Of a DNA stretch of 55,451 nt, positions 28,877 to 38,501 are shown one piece after another. Source of the stretch: Ignavibacteria bacterium (GTDB lineage: Bacteria; Bacteroidota; Ignavibacteria; Ch128b); contig JAOAHM010000051.1 in assembly GCA_026415235.1 (NCBI GenBank), positions 1 through 55,451 on the forward strand. Reading direction: 5' to 3'. Position numbers and translations under genes: made by a program. How positions within the stretch are numbered: position 1 is the first letter of the stretch; each line of letters begins with the position of its first letter. Under the pieces are notes generated by a model. That model was not told the origin of the DNA, did no database searches, and was given only the letters and a program-made list of their open reading frames with translations.

Positions 28877-30457
28877 ATGAACAAAGAAATAATTATCAAC
28901 TCAATTGGCGACGAAACTCGAATAGCCATCACCGAAGATGGACTTTTGACAGAGTATTTTGTCGAACATGCAGATTCACAAAGATCTGTTGGGGATATTT
29001 ATCTTGGTCGTGTAGCTAAAGTTATCCCTGGAATTAAAGCTGCGTTTATTGATGTTGGACACAAACAAGATGCGTTCCTTCATTTCTCTGATATTGACCC
29101 CAAAATTGAAGAACTCGATGCACTCTTAGGTGATGAAGATTCTGATGTAGACCTTGATGAAGATGAAGAAGAGGAAGTTGTAAATAAAAGTCATCAACAA
29201 AAGCAGCAATATCAGAGAACAATTCAAGCTCCAACTCTACCAAAAATTGAAAAAGGCAAAGAAATTCTTGTTCAAGTAACAAAAGAACCTGTTGGTAACA
29301 AAGGTTTTAGAGTTACAACAAGATTAACAATTCCAGGTAGATTTCTCGTTCTACTTCCTTTCGATAACAAAATTGGTGTTTCGAAAAAAATCGTTGATCA
29401 AAGAAAGCGAAGAAGATTAAGAAGAATTGTAAGGTCAATAATTCCAGAAGGATTTGGAGCAATTATTAGAACAATTGCTGCGAATGAGGACGAAGAAACT
29501 ATTAAAGAAGAATTAAACAGATTATTGAATACATGGAAAGAAATTGAACAAGCAATAAAAACCGAAAAAGCTCCTGCACTCGTTTACAAAGATGCAAGTA
29601 CAACCTCAAGTGTTATTCGTGACCTCTTCAATTATGAAGTTTCGAAGATTGTTGTTGATTCCAAGAAAATTTATAAGCAGTTAAAAGATTATTTAAATCA
29701 AGTTCATCCTGAGTTGGAAGATAGAATTGAATTATATCGAGGCAAAGAACCGATATTTGATGTTTTTGGAATTGAACCTCAATTGAGAATTGCAAATTCG
29801 AGAAAAGTCCCACTTCCAAGTGGTGGTCATATTGTAATTGATCAAACTGAAGCCATGACAGTTATTGATGTAAACACTGGTAAGTATGCAGCATCAATGA
29901 ATCAAGAATTGAATTCACTTAAAATTGATTTGGAAGCGGCTCGTGAGATTTGTCGTCAAGTTCGTTTAAGAGATATTGGTGGAATAATAATCATTGATTT
30001 TATTGACCTTGAAGAAGAAAAAAACAAGAAAAAAGTTTTTGATGAATTGAAAAAGGAATTCAGAAAAGATAGAGCAAAAGTCTCTATTCTTCCTATGACA
30101 GAATTTGGACTTGTTCAAATAACAAGGCAGAGAGTTCGTAAAAGTATTTTCCAGAGGTCGAGGGATGTTTGTCCAACTTGTGGTGGAACAGGTATTTTAA
30201 TTTCGAAAGAAGCTTTACTAAAAGATATAGAACATTGGTTAAGACGATTTAAAGCTGGGAAGCTACTTCCAAAAGTTACTTTGAAAATTAATCCATTCCT
30301 TGAAAATGATATCTTAAAAGGTTTTATTCCAAGATATATCAGATGGAGAATAAAGTTCAGAATTTTGTTGAAAGTAGAATTGGATGTCTCGTTGAAAGCA
30401 GATGAATTCAGATTTTTTGACCCTGTAACTGGAAGAGATATAACAGCAGAATATTGA
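28877..30457 (+). CDS. rng: Ribonuclease G (RNase E/G family)
   Basis: The 526-residue endonuclease matures 16S rRNA and degrades mRNA. The N-terminal S1 domain (about 35-125) begins GDIYLGRVAKVIPGIKAAFIDVG. It contains an acidic insertion (about residues 84-105, DEDSDVDLDEDEEEE) and a Gln-rich loop. The catalytic domain has metal-binding D331 (MTVIDVNTG) and D374 (IIIDFIDLE). The Zn-link is CPTCGGTG with C432 and C435, which joins subunits in the family. There is no long C-terminal degradosome scaffold, so RNase G rather than full RNase E. Its position after pnp places two RNA-decay enzymes side by side. Confidence 0.94.
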   Translation: MNKEIIINSIGDETRIAITEDGLLTEYFVEHADSQRSVGDIYLGRVAKVIPGIKAAFIDVGHKQDAFLHFSDIDPKIEELDALLGDEDSDVDLDEDEEEEVVNKSHQQKQQYQRTIQAPTLPKIEKGKEILVQVTKEPVGNKGFRVTTRLTIPGRFLVLLPFDNKIGVSKKIVDQRKRRRLRRIVRSIIPEGFGAIIRTIAANEDEETIKEELNRLLNTWKEIEQAIKTEKAPALVYKDASTTSSVIRDLFNYEVSKIVVDSKKIYKQLKDYLNQVHPELEDRIELYRGKEPIFDVFGIEPQLRIANSRKVPLPSGGHIVIDQTEAMTVIDVNTGKYAASMNQELNSLKIDLEAAREICRQVRLRDIGGIIIIDFIDLEEEKNKKKVFDELKKEFRKDRAKVSILPMTEFGLVQITRQRVRKSIFQRSRDVCPTCGGTGILISKEALLKDIEHWLRRFKAGKLLPKVTLKINPFLENDILKGFIPRYIRWRIKFRILLKVELDVSLKADEFRFFDPVTGRDITAEY

Positions 30458-30642
30458 TTTTATCTTTAGATATTGTCTTAATAAAAATTTGTTTTGAAAT
30501 TGTATTTGATTTCAAAAACTCGAAGTAAAGATTCTGTTGTTTTCATTAAAATCTTTGATGAAATGCTGTGAAATAATTTTAAGTAGGAAATAGATAAGTT
30601 AAGATTGGGATGAAAAATTTTTTTATAGCAAGTCTTTAAGTG

Positions 30643-31299
30643 TTATCTCCTTCTGTTTATCTTTTTCTTCGGGTTATCAATCAGATTATTGATTAGTGCA
30701 TACTTTACTAAATCAGCATAATTTTTAAATCCCATTTTCTTAAAAATTCTTTGACGAAAAGTCGAAATAGTTTTTACACTCAAAGAAAGTTTTTCAGCTA
30801 TATCAACTGACCTTTCACCTTGGGCAAACATTAAAAAAATTTGATACTCTCGATTGGAAAGAATTTCAATCTTATTCGATTTTTTAGATTGTAATTCATC
30901 AGCAATTATATTAGCAACTTCTTTAGTAAAGTAAACTTCACCTCTTGAAATAGAATTTATCGCTTCTATTAATTCATCAATAGATGAACCTTTAGTAAGA
31001 TAACCTTTTGCACCAGCTTTAATTGCTCGTGACGCAAATTGACTTTCAGGATACATACTTAAAATTAAGACTTTCAAATCGGGATTGAGCATTTTTAATT
31101 GTATTAAAGTTTCGAAACCAGGTTTGCCAGGAATATTTAAATCTAAAATAACAATATCCCATTTAGATTTGTTTATGTGATTTATTACTTCTGAGTAATT
31201 ACTCGCTTCACCAATTATAACATTAGGAAATTTTTCTTGAAGAATTCTTTTAAGTCCATCTCTGAAAAGAAGATGGTCATCAACTATTAGTATTTTCAT
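30643..31299 (-). CDS. NarL/FixJ-type response regulator
   Basis: The 218-residue regulator has a receiver domain (1-120) with the acidic pocket DD (7-8), phospho-acceptor D53 (ILDLNIPG), and a switch Ser/Lys region (LSMYPES, LTKGSS). A LuxR-type helix-turn-helix follows at about 145-210 (LSNREYQIFLMFAQGERSVDIAEKLSLSVKTISTFRQRIFKKMG, read in parts). It binds DNA when phosphorylated, probably by the kinase whose gene overlaps it by 20 bp upstream. It is the last gene of the long minus-strand signalling block and the only regulator there with an evident DNA-binding domain. Confidence 0.94.
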   Translation of the reverse strand: MKILIVDDHLLFRDGLKRILQEKFPNVIIGEASNYSEVINHINKSKWDIVILDLNIPGKPGFETLIQLKMLNPDLKVLILSMYPESQFASRAIKAGAKGYLTKGSSIDELIEAINSISRGEVYFTKEVANIIADELQSKKSNKIEILSNREYQIFLMFAQGERSVDIAEKLSLSVKTISTFRQRIFKKMGFKNYADLVKYALINNLIDNPKKKINRRR

Positions 31300-32326
31300 C
31301 TTTGATTGGAATTAAAATTGTAATTGATGTTCCTTTTCCTTCTGATGTTTCTAAATTAAACTCTCCATTCAAAATATAGACTCTTTCTCTGATCCCCAAT
31401 AAACCAAAGCCCGTATTTGTTTTCAAACAGCTTGGGTCAAAGCCTCTACCATTATCAGAAATTTTTATTTTCAATTTTTCATTTTCTTTTTTTAGTTCTA
31501 ACTTAACCAAATTTGCATTTGAATGTTTGCGTACATTAGTTAGAAGTTCTTGGCATATACGAAATAAATGCACTGCATCAGTTTGATTTAACTTAATATT
31601 ATGGTCTAACTCTGCGTGAACAACAATTTTTGTTTTCTCCTTAAATTCTTCAATTAAATGTTCTATTGCTGAAACAAGTCCAAGATGGTCGAGAATTGCA
31701 AGTCTTAATTCCGAAATTATTTTTCTTGTTATATTGATTGTTTCGTCTAAAATGGTGAGGGAATTTTTTAACCTGTCATTTATCTCTTTTGGAAGTGGAT
31801 TCGTTAAGATTGATTGTAAGTCTAATTTCAAGATTGTTAGTAACTGACCGATTTCATCATGAAGTTCTCTTGCAATCTTAGCTCGTTCTTCTTCACGAAC
31901 ATTTTGTAGATGAATTGCAAATAATCTAAGTTCATTTTCATCAATTTCAGAAGTTCCATTTTTAAAACTATTCTTATCAGAAAAAATTTTTAACAAATAA
32001 TAGAATCTTGGTTCACCTTCACTTTTTATTAGTTTAATTGTAAATCTATACGAGGATAAAGGTTGATTGAAATCAGATTTGAGCAATAGTTCTCCTGTGT
32101 ATTGTTTGAAGATGTGAAGCTTTTCAAGAAACAAATCATAGTCTTCGTTGGCTAACTGTAATGGTAGAGAGAAAAAGTTCTTACCATTAATATCAGAAAA
32201 ATTCAGTGTTAGTTCTTTTGCAGAATTATTTAAATCACAAATTCGGAATTCATCGTCTAATAAAAATAGTGGTTCGTTAAAAATATTTTTTATTTGGTTA
32301 AAAAAAGTTTGTAAATAAACATTCAT
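31280..32326 (-). CDS. Soluble NarX/DegS-type sensor histidine kinase with PAS-like input
   Basis: The 348 residues have an N-terminal PAS-like domain (about 10-120). A HisKA_3 dimerisation domain follows with H156 in ARELHDEIGQ, then a HATPase domain with N box (CQELLTNVRKHSNA), ISDNGRGFD and GFGLLGIRERV. No transmembrane helix is present. It overlaps the response regulator by 20 bp, the typical arrangement of a cognate pair. Confidence 0.93.
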   Translation of the reverse strand: MNVYLQTFFNQIKNIFNEPLFLLDDEFRICDLNNSAKELTLNFSDINGKNFFSLPLQLANEDYDLFLEKLHIFKQYTGELLLKSDFNQPLSSYRFTIKLIKSEGEPRFYYLLKIFSDKNSFKNGTSEIDENELRLFAIHLQNVREEERAKIARELHDEIGQLLTILKLDLQSILTNPLPKEINDRLKNSLTILDETINITRKIISELRLAILDHLGLVSAIEHLIEEFKEKTKIVVHAELDHNIKLNQTDAVHLFRICQELLTNVRKHSNANLVKLELKKENEKLKIKISDNGRGFDPSCLKTNTGFGLLGIRERVYILNGEFNLETSEGKGTSITILIPIKDENTNS

Positions 32327-32346
32327 AAGATTTTTGAGTAGAGACC

Positions 32347-34215
32347 CTAAGATTTACTCGAAAAAGGATTAATTGGCAAGGTAACACTGAAAGTTGAACC
32401 TACTCCGACTTCGCTACTGACACTTATCTTTCCATTTAGTTTTTCAACATATTTTTTAACAATTGTCAATCCGAGCCCTGTCCCTTCAAATTGTCTTCCG
32501 AGGCCTTCGCTAACTTGTCTAAATTCTTCGAATATATAATCTAATTTATCAGCGGGAATTCCAATTCCTGTATCTTTAACATCTAATCTAAGAAAACCAT
32601 TTTCATATAAAAGTTTTACGCAAACAGAGCCTTTTAATGTAAATTTCACAGCATTGTTCACAAGATTTGAAACAATTCTTCTATATAATTTTTCATCACA
32701 AACGAAGGGAATTTTATCATCTTCACATTCAAATTGAAGTTTTATTTTTTTTCGTTCAGCAATTTTTTCATAAAGTTTTACAATATCACAAGTAACTTCT
32801 CGTGCATCAAATTCCTGAAAATATGGAACAACTTTGTCAGCTTCGATTTGCGTGAAATCCAGTATAGTATTAAGTGTATCAAGTAGACGGATACTTCCAT
32901 TATAAATAATCTCTGCCCATTCTTTATGTTCACCAGTTAAGTGCTCCTTTAATAATTCAGAAAAACCAATCATTCCATTTAAAGGTGTTCTTATTTCATG
33001 ACTCATATTTGCCAAAAAATTTGATTTAAGTCGGCTCATTTCAAGAGCTTCTTCTTTTGCTTTTATCAATTCCAATTCATATTGAATTCTTTGAGTAACA
33101 TCTCTAAAGATTGTGAGAATGTATGTTTTATTATCAATTTTTAAAATTTTGTTTCTTGCTTCAAGATAAATTTTTCTCTTGTTCCATAGTGTCATTTGGG
33201 TTTCTATTTTATCTTTTATAAGTCCTTTTTGTAATCGTTCTTTAAATCTGTCAATATTATGTTCGTAAGAAGATTCATCATACACAATGAAGAATGGTTT
33301 GCCCAAAAGTTCATTTTCACTTTTTTCAAATAAATCACAATAAGCTTTGTTTACTCTAATTACTAACCCATTCTCGTCAATTAATCTCATTGCATCAATT
33401 GAATTTTCCCAAATTGTACGAAAAAGTAATTCTGATTTTTGAACTTCCATTTGGTAGAGTATTGTATCGGTTACATTGATCACTGCGCCCATGATGTAAT
33501 TTTCATTTTTCAGAGCAACTCGTTTAGTAAAAATTTCTACATAAATTTCCTGATTGAATTTATTAATAGCTTTTGTGACAAAACTTAATGTATTTATGCT
33601 TCCATTTATTAATGAATTCAACTTTTGTTCAGTTGTAGATTTTAATTCCAGAGGAATAAGGTCAATAAGACTTAATTTATTAATTAGTTCTTCTCGTGAG
33701 TATCCAAAAATGTTTGTAAATCCTTCGTTCACATAGGTGAATTTGTTTTCTTTAATTAAGAAAACGCCAACCATTGATGCTTCGGTAATCGTTCTAAAGA
33801 GTAATTCGTTTTCAATCAGTTTTTCTTCGGCAATAATTTTTTCTCTAATAGCCTTTGCTTTTTCAAGTGCTTCTCTTATCGAGTATGGTAATTTTTGATG
33901 ATATTCTTTTAATACATAATCAGTTGCTCCAGCTTTCATACATTCAACAGCAATTTCTTCGTTGATTGAACCAGTCAATATTATCACTGGTATGAATGGA
34001 TTTAATTCCTGTGTGAGTTTCAATACTTTCATCCCATCAAAATTTGGGAGGATGTAGTCAGTAATTATTACATCAGGATTGTAGTTGTTAAGGGTATCAA
34101 CAAAATCATTTTCAATCATTACTCTTTTTATTTCAGAATGAGGAAAGGAATTTTTTAGTAACTCAGTGAAAAGTTTTACATCATAATCGTTGTCTTCAAC
34201 TAAAAGTATTCTCAT
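32347..34215 (-). CDS. Hybrid kinase REC-PAS-PAS-HisKA-HATPase
   Basis: The 622-residue protein starts with a receiver domain (1-120; acceptor D53 in VIITDYILP). Two PAS domains follow (about 135-255 and 260-380, the second ending in the ILTIFRDVTQR motif). Next are a HisKA helix with H406 (ANMSHEIRTPLNGMIGFSELL, split) and a HATPase domain (NLVNNAVKFT, DVKDTGIGIP, FRQVSEGLGRQFEGTGLGL). An N-terminal receiver lets another kinase set the activity of this one, so it probably sits in the middle of a relay. No membrane segment is present. Confidence 0.93.
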   Translation of the reverse strand: MRILLVEDNDYDVKLFTELLKNSFPHSEIKRVMIENDFVDTLNNYNPDVIITDYILPNFDGMKVLKLTQELNPFIPVIILTGSINEEIAVECMKAGATDYVLKEYHQKLPYSIREALEKAKAIREKIIAEEKLIENELLFRTITEASMVGVFLIKENKFTYVNEGFTNIFGYSREELINKLSLIDLIPLELKSTTEQKLNSLINGSINTLSFVTKAINKFNQEIYVEIFTKRVALKNENYIMGAVINVTDTILYQMEVQKSELLFRTIWENSIDAMRLIDENGLVIRVNKAYCDLFEKSENELLGKPFFIVYDESSYEHNIDRFKERLQKGLIKDKIETQMTLWNKRKIYLEARNKILKIDNKTYILTIFRDVTQRIQYELELIKAKEEALEMSRLKSNFLANMSHEIRTPLNGMIGFSELLKEHLTGEHKEWAEIIYNGSIRLLDTLNTILDFTQIEADKVVPYFQEFDAREVTCDIVKLYEKIAERKKIKLQFECEDDKIPFVCDEKLYRRIVSNLVNNAVKFTLKGSVCVKLLYENGFLRLDVKDTGIGIPADKLDYIFEEFRQVSEGLGRQFEGTGLGLTIVKKYVEKLNGKISVSSEVGVGSTFSVTLPINPFSSKS

Positions 34216-34250
34216 AATTAATCCTTTTTTAGTTAGACAACTTTCTTAAT

Positions 34251-34694
34251 TCATAACTTTATTTCAGGTGTAACATTGAAGAAGTACCAATAAATACCAA
34301 TCTCATCTACCGATTGAACGAATTTCTCGTATTCCACAGGTTTTACTATGTAACTATTAGCTCCAAGTTTGTAACTTTCAATAATATCTATTTCATCTCT
34401 CGAAGAAGTTAATACAATTACAGGAATGATTTTAGTATCAGGATTAGATTTTAGCTCCTTGAGAATTTCTAAACCATGAATCTTTGGTAGCATTAAGTCT
34501 AAAAGAATTACTTTTGGTTTTAGAATAAATTTTTCTTTAGGATAATCTTTATTTATTAGAATTTTCAATGCAGTCTCTCCATCGTTTATTGTGAAAACAC
34601 GATTGGCAAGATTAATCTTTTCAAATGCTTTCAAAGTTAGTTTTAAATCCGATGGATTGTCTTCAATTAATATAATATCGTAAATGTTTTTCAT
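34251..34694 (-). CDS. Stand-alone Rcp1-like response regulator
   Basis: The 147-residue protein is a single receiver domain with acidic E11/D12, acceptor D66 (VILLDLMLPKIHGLEIL) and the conserved Thr/Lys (VLTSS, VKPVEY). The long loop before the acceptor strand and the EDNPSDLKLT start are typical of the Rcp1 family. Those regulators usually partner with Cph1-like kinases having a SHDLKAPLR H-box. The two kinases encoded directly upstream have exactly that H-box, so they are the likely partners. It has no output domain. Confidence 0.92.
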   Translation of the reverse strand: MKNIYDIILIEDNPSDLKLTLKAFEKINLANRVFTINDGETALKILINKDYPKEKFILKPKVILLDLMLPKIHGLEILKELKSNPDTKIIPVIVLTSSRDEIDIIESYKLGANSYIVKPVEYEKFVQSVDEIGIYWYFFNVTPEIKL

Positions 34695-34708
34695 CGCTTA
34701 TCTCATTT

Positions 34709-37174
34709 TTATGAATGTATAGTTTTTGGAATTGATACATAAAATTTTGAGCCTTCGTTAATTATACTTTCAGCCCAAATTGTACCGTTATGTTTATCAA
34801 TTATTCGTTTTACAATTGCTAATCCAATTCCTGCTCCAGGAAATTCAAATTCAGTATGCAATCTTTGAAAAGGTTGGAATAGTTTTGATAGATATTTCAT
34901 GTCGAATCCAGCACCATTATCTTTTACAACAATTATTAGATTTTTTTCGTCGCTTATATTTGTGATTTCAATTAGTGGATTCTCTTTTTTTAATGAAAAT
35001 TTAATTGCGTTTGAAATCAAATTTGTGAATGAAATTTTAATTAAACCTTTATCTGCATAGATTTCGGGTAGTTCTTCAATTATAACTTTAACATGACCTA
35101 GTTCATTTCTGCTTCTAAATTCATCAATAATCTCTTCAATTAAATCATTCATTGAGAACATCTGTAACTTCAATCCAACCAAAGAAATCTTCGATAATCT
35201 TAGCAAATCTTCAAGCATTACTTGTAATTTTTTACCATTAGTAATGATATCGTTAAGTAAATCTTTTACTTCATCATTGACTTGATTACCATAATCTCTT
35301 AAAATCATTTCACCAAAACCTACTATTGCCCTTAAAGGAGCTTTAAGGTCGTGAGATACTGCCGAATTGAAACTCTCTAATTCTTTGTTAAGAAGTTCCA
35401 GCTCTCTTGTTCTTTCTTTAACTCTGTCTTCAAGTTCCAATGTGAATTTTTTTAACTCCGTTATATCACGCTTAACAATCCAAATTCGAACCAATTTTTC
35501 GTTCTCAATAATTCCGTTCATACTCATGGCAAAATAAATTATTGAACCATCCTTAGTAAGTTCTTTTGATTCATGATTTTTAATCTTGAAATTATTTGAG
35601 ATGAATTCTTTCATTAATTGACGATTTTGTTCTGAAACAAGAGGAATGAAATAACCAATTGGGTAACCGTTCAATTCCTGAATAGAACTAAAACCGTGTC
35701 CTTGTACAAATGCGTCATTACACTCCGATAATTTTGCAATTCGATAAATTTCATTTATTATTTTTTCAGTTGGTTGGTTGATGTTAACTGGTTCTTTTAA
35801 TTCAAAGCTTGCAATTAACTCAGAACTATTTTCAATGAATGTTTTGTACCTTTCCTCACTATATCTGAGTTGATTTTCTAATTTTATTCTTGTTGTTAAT
35901 TCACGGTATATGCTCACTATACCATTGAATTCATTGCTTTCATTAAAGATTGGTGATTTGATTACTTCAAAATATTTTTCTTCACCAGTTTTATCTTGAA
36001 TTTTTATGAGTTTTACAATTTTACTTTGAAGGTTTCTTACTTCGAAATCGAGTTGAGCATTTTCTCTTTCAAATTCTCTGAAATTTTTGTTGAATTGGTT
36101 ATTGTATATTTGCTCCGATTTTAATTCGAAAAAATTTTCAAAGGCAGTATTGACAAATCTAACTTTTAAGTCTTTATCTTTTACAATCACTAAATCTGTT
36201 AAAGTGTTGAGAAAATTTTCGAAAGTTTTATAAAGTTCGAAATACTTTTCTTCTGATTCTTTTCGTCTTTCAATTTCTTTAATTAAACTTATCGTTTTTT
36301 CTTGATATTGTTGTTCAAGGGTAATTTGGAGCTCAAAAAATTTTCTTTCATGGTTTAGTAAAGATTTATCATATTTATATCGTAAATAACTAATCTCAAT
36401 TATTCTTGGAAGTCTCTCGATGTAATCAATATCTTTGATAACATAATCATATACTCCCAATTTCATTGCTTCAATTGCCGATTTCTCGTCGCCTTTGCCA
36501 GTGACAATTATAATTGGTACATCAACTTTCTTGTGTTTAATTCTACGAACTAATTCAATTCCATCAATATCTGGCATTCTTAAGTCAATCAATATTAAAT
36601 CAAAATCCCGTTCGTTAATTAAATTTAAAGCATCAATTGAATTAGTGACATAGGTTAATTTGATATAGGGAGTTTCTTTTTTGAGATATCTATCAAGAAG
36701 ATTGATATCATTTAAGTCATGTTCTATGTATAGTATTTCTAAGTGTTCAATGCGAACATGGTATCGAGCAGTTTTCGTTTTTGAATTAAGTATGTATACT
36801 CTTTCGAGATAGTCAGGAAGTTTTTCAAGGTAATCACCACTCTTTGCGATATAATCAGATGCACCAAATTTTATTGCTTTGAGGACTAAGTCTTCGTCGC
36901 CAAGTCCAGTAAGTATTACAATTGGTGTGTCAATATTTAAGCTTTTAATTTTTGGGATTAAATCAACCCCTTCAACATCTGGTAAGTGATTATCTAAAAG
37001 AATTAAATCGTAGTTTCTCTGTTTTATTTCTTCAAGTAGTTCTTTACCTGTAAGCACAAAGTTTAAATCGAATTTGTGTTTTAAGTTTGCAAAGATTTGT
37101 TTGGTTAAATCGATATCAAGCGGGTTGTCTTCAGCGTAGATTATTTTGATTGGATACTTAAGATGAGCCTCCAT
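34709..37174 (-). CDS. REC-REC-PAS-PAS histidine kinase
   Basis: The 821-residue protein has two consecutive receiver domains (about 8-128, D61 in LILLDNHLP; about 143-268, D197 in LILIDLRMP), both with an intact acceptor. A coiled coil (about 270-312) leads to two PAS domains (about 315-430 and 440-575). H608 lies in AVSHDLKAPLRAIVGFGEM, followed by a HATPase domain (FTNLISNAIKFS, VKDNGAGFD, PGAGIGLAIVKR). The double receiver makes it an integrating point for several phosphodonors. Its start overlaps the end of the preceding kinase gene by 17 bp. Confidence 0.93.
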   Translation of the reverse strand: MEAHLKYPIKIIYAEDNPLDIDLTKQIFANLKHKFDLNFVLTGKELLEEIKQRNYDLILLDNHLPDVEGVDLIPKIKSLNIDTPIVILTGLGDEDLVLKAIKFGASDYIAKSGDYLEKLPDYLERVYILNSKTKTARYHVRIEHLEILYIEHDLNDINLLDRYLKKETPYIKLTYVTNSIDALNLINERDFDLILIDLRMPDIDGIELVRRIKHKKVDVPIIIVTGKGDEKSAIEAMKLGVYDYVIKDIDYIERLPRIIEISYLRYKYDKSLLNHERKFFELQITLEQQYQEKTISLIKEIERRKESEEKYFELYKTFENFLNTLTDLVIVKDKDLKVRFVNTAFENFFELKSEQIYNNQFNKNFREFERENAQLDFEVRNLQSKIVKLIKIQDKTGEEKYFEVIKSPIFNESNEFNGIVSIYRELTTRIKLENQLRYSEERYKTFIENSSELIASFELKEPVNINQPTEKIINEIYRIAKLSECNDAFVQGHGFSSIQELNGYPIGYFIPLVSEQNRQLMKEFISNNFKIKNHESKELTKDGSIIYFAMSMNGIIENEKLVRIWIVKRDITELKKFTLELEDRVKERTRELELLNKELESFNSAVSHDLKAPLRAIVGFGEMILRDYGNQVNDEVKDLLNDIITNGKKLQVMLEDLLRLSKISLVGLKLQMFSMNDLIEEIIDEFRSRNELGHVKVIIEELPEIYADKGLIKISFTNLISNAIKFSLKKENPLIEITNISDEKNLIIVVKDNGAGFDMKYLSKLFQPFQRLHTEFEFPGAGIGLAIVKRIIDKHNGTIWAESIINEGSKFYVSIPKTIHS

Positions 37175-38501
37175 TATTTACCTCCCTCATTAAAGGAATT
37201 TCAAGAAAGAATTTTGAGCCTACTCCAGGTTCTGATTGAGCCCAGATTTTGCCCTTTAATTTTTCTGTTAATTTCTTGACTATTGCAAGACCAACACCTG
37301 TGCCTCCATATTTTTCATCTGTTGTAGCTCTTTTGAAAAGCTGAAATATCTTTTCAGTATAAATCATGTCAAATCCAATTCCATTGTCCTCTACAATAAT
37401 AAGTAGATTTTTATCTAATTGCTTAGATGAAATTGTAATCTTAGGACATTCATTTTGTTTAGAATATTTTAATGCATTTCCAATAAGATTTGTAAATATT
37501 TGTTGCAAACCTCTTTGCCAAGAAATAATTTTTTTTACTTCAAGGTTTAATTGAATTGTTGCATTTTTTTCTCTAATGGTGATTTCATATTCGTTAAGGA
37601 CAGAATTGATAATTTCTTCTAAATCACTTTCAATTAAGGTAGGAGTCTCAAATTCAAGCTTTGAATACTTTAAGAGATCGTCAATCATTAATGTCATGTT
37701 TTGTGCAGCTTTATTAATTTGATTAAGACAAAAGCTTGCTCTCTCAGATAGTTTCATGTCTTTAAAATGTTCGTTTACTAATTCTTTAACATAACCCATG
37801 ATTCCTCTTAAGGGTGCTTTTAAATCATGTGAAACTGTGTGATTGAAAGTTTTAAGTTCATTAATTACTTCATTTAATCTATTGGCATATTCTTGCAATA
37901 TGTTGTTTACTTTACTCAGTTCATTTTGATAAGCTTCTCTAAGTCCAATTTCTTCTTTTAATTTTTTGTTGAGAACCTCTAATTCTAAACTTCTTATTTC
38001 GAGGTCTGAAATGTATTTCTCAATTTCAGTTAAAATGGTTCTATTTTCTTCATTTAATTTTTGTATTTGAATTCTGAGCTCAGAAATTTCTTTTTTTAGT
38101 TTATCTTCAGTTAAAGAACTATAAATTTTTTCAAGTAAATTTTTTATTGTTCTATTTACTTTAGTTAAATCTTTTAAAAAAGGTACAACAAAAATTTCTG
38201 TATCAGGTAATGCATCTAAAATGCTTTGGTAAGTTTCAATTTCTTTACAAATTAATAGGACTTGTTTTAATTGTTCTTTTGAGAGCTTATTTGGATCTGA
38301 AATATTATTGATAAATTCGATTAGGTCTTCACCAGAAGCTATTACAATAGAGTTTGGGTGAGTGAGAAGACAATTATAAAAATTTGAAGCATAGCAGTTT
38401 ACAATTTCTATTGGAAAGTTTAGTTCTTTGATGATTGGTTGGAGGTCAAATTCAGGTAAATTTAAAACTATCAAATTGGGGTAGAGATTATCTTTAATCA
38501 T
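37158..38501 (-). CDS. Histidine kinase with degenerate receiver-like N-terminus and coiled coil
   Basis: The 447-residue protein has an alternating beta/alpha N-terminal region (about 8-128) that resembles a receiver fold but has no phospho-acceptor motif; the expected D-x-x-M-P strand reads SIVIASGEDL. A long coiled coil (about 130-215) follows. H225 lies in TVSHDLKAPLRGIMGY, and the HATPase domain has FTNLIGNALKYS, VEDNGIGFD and GGTGVGLAIVKK. It belongs to the Cph1-like kinase group, like its downstream neighbour. There is no recognisable membrane segment or known sensory domain besides the pseudo-receiver, which is my inference. Confidence 0.88.
   Translation of the reverse strand: MIKDNLYPNLIVLNLPEFDLQPIIKELNFPIEIVNCYASNFYNCLLTHPNSIVIASGEDLIEFINNISDPNKLSKEQLKQVLLICKEIETYQSILDALPDTEIFVVPFLKDLTKVNRTIKNLLEKIYSSLTEDKLKKEISELRIQIQKLNEENRTILTEIEKYISDLEIRSLELEVLNKKLKEEIGLREAYQNELSKVNNILQEYANRLNEVINELKTFNHTVSHDLKAPLRGIMGYVKELVNEHFKDMKLSERASFCLNQINKAAQNMTLMIDDLLKYSKLEFETPTLIESDLEEIINSVLNEYEITIREKNATIQLNLEVKKIISWQRGLQQIFTNLIGNALKYSKQNECPKITISSKQLDKNLLIIVEDNGIGFDMIYTEKIFQLFKRATTDEKYGGTGVGLAIVKKLTEKLKGKIWAQSEPGVGSKFFLEIPLMREVNNGGSS

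Noticed and set aside
28495-29019. Open frame of 174 codons on the plus strand between pnp and rng
   Set aside because: No ribosome site, low-complexity Ile/Phe/Lys composition, no family resemblance, contains the terminator, and its last 140 bp overlap rng in another frame.
30491-30519. Hairpin between the convergent rng and NarL-type genes
   Set aside because: Arms are AT-rich with a bulge, and no T-run follows on either strand, so it is not a convincing terminator.
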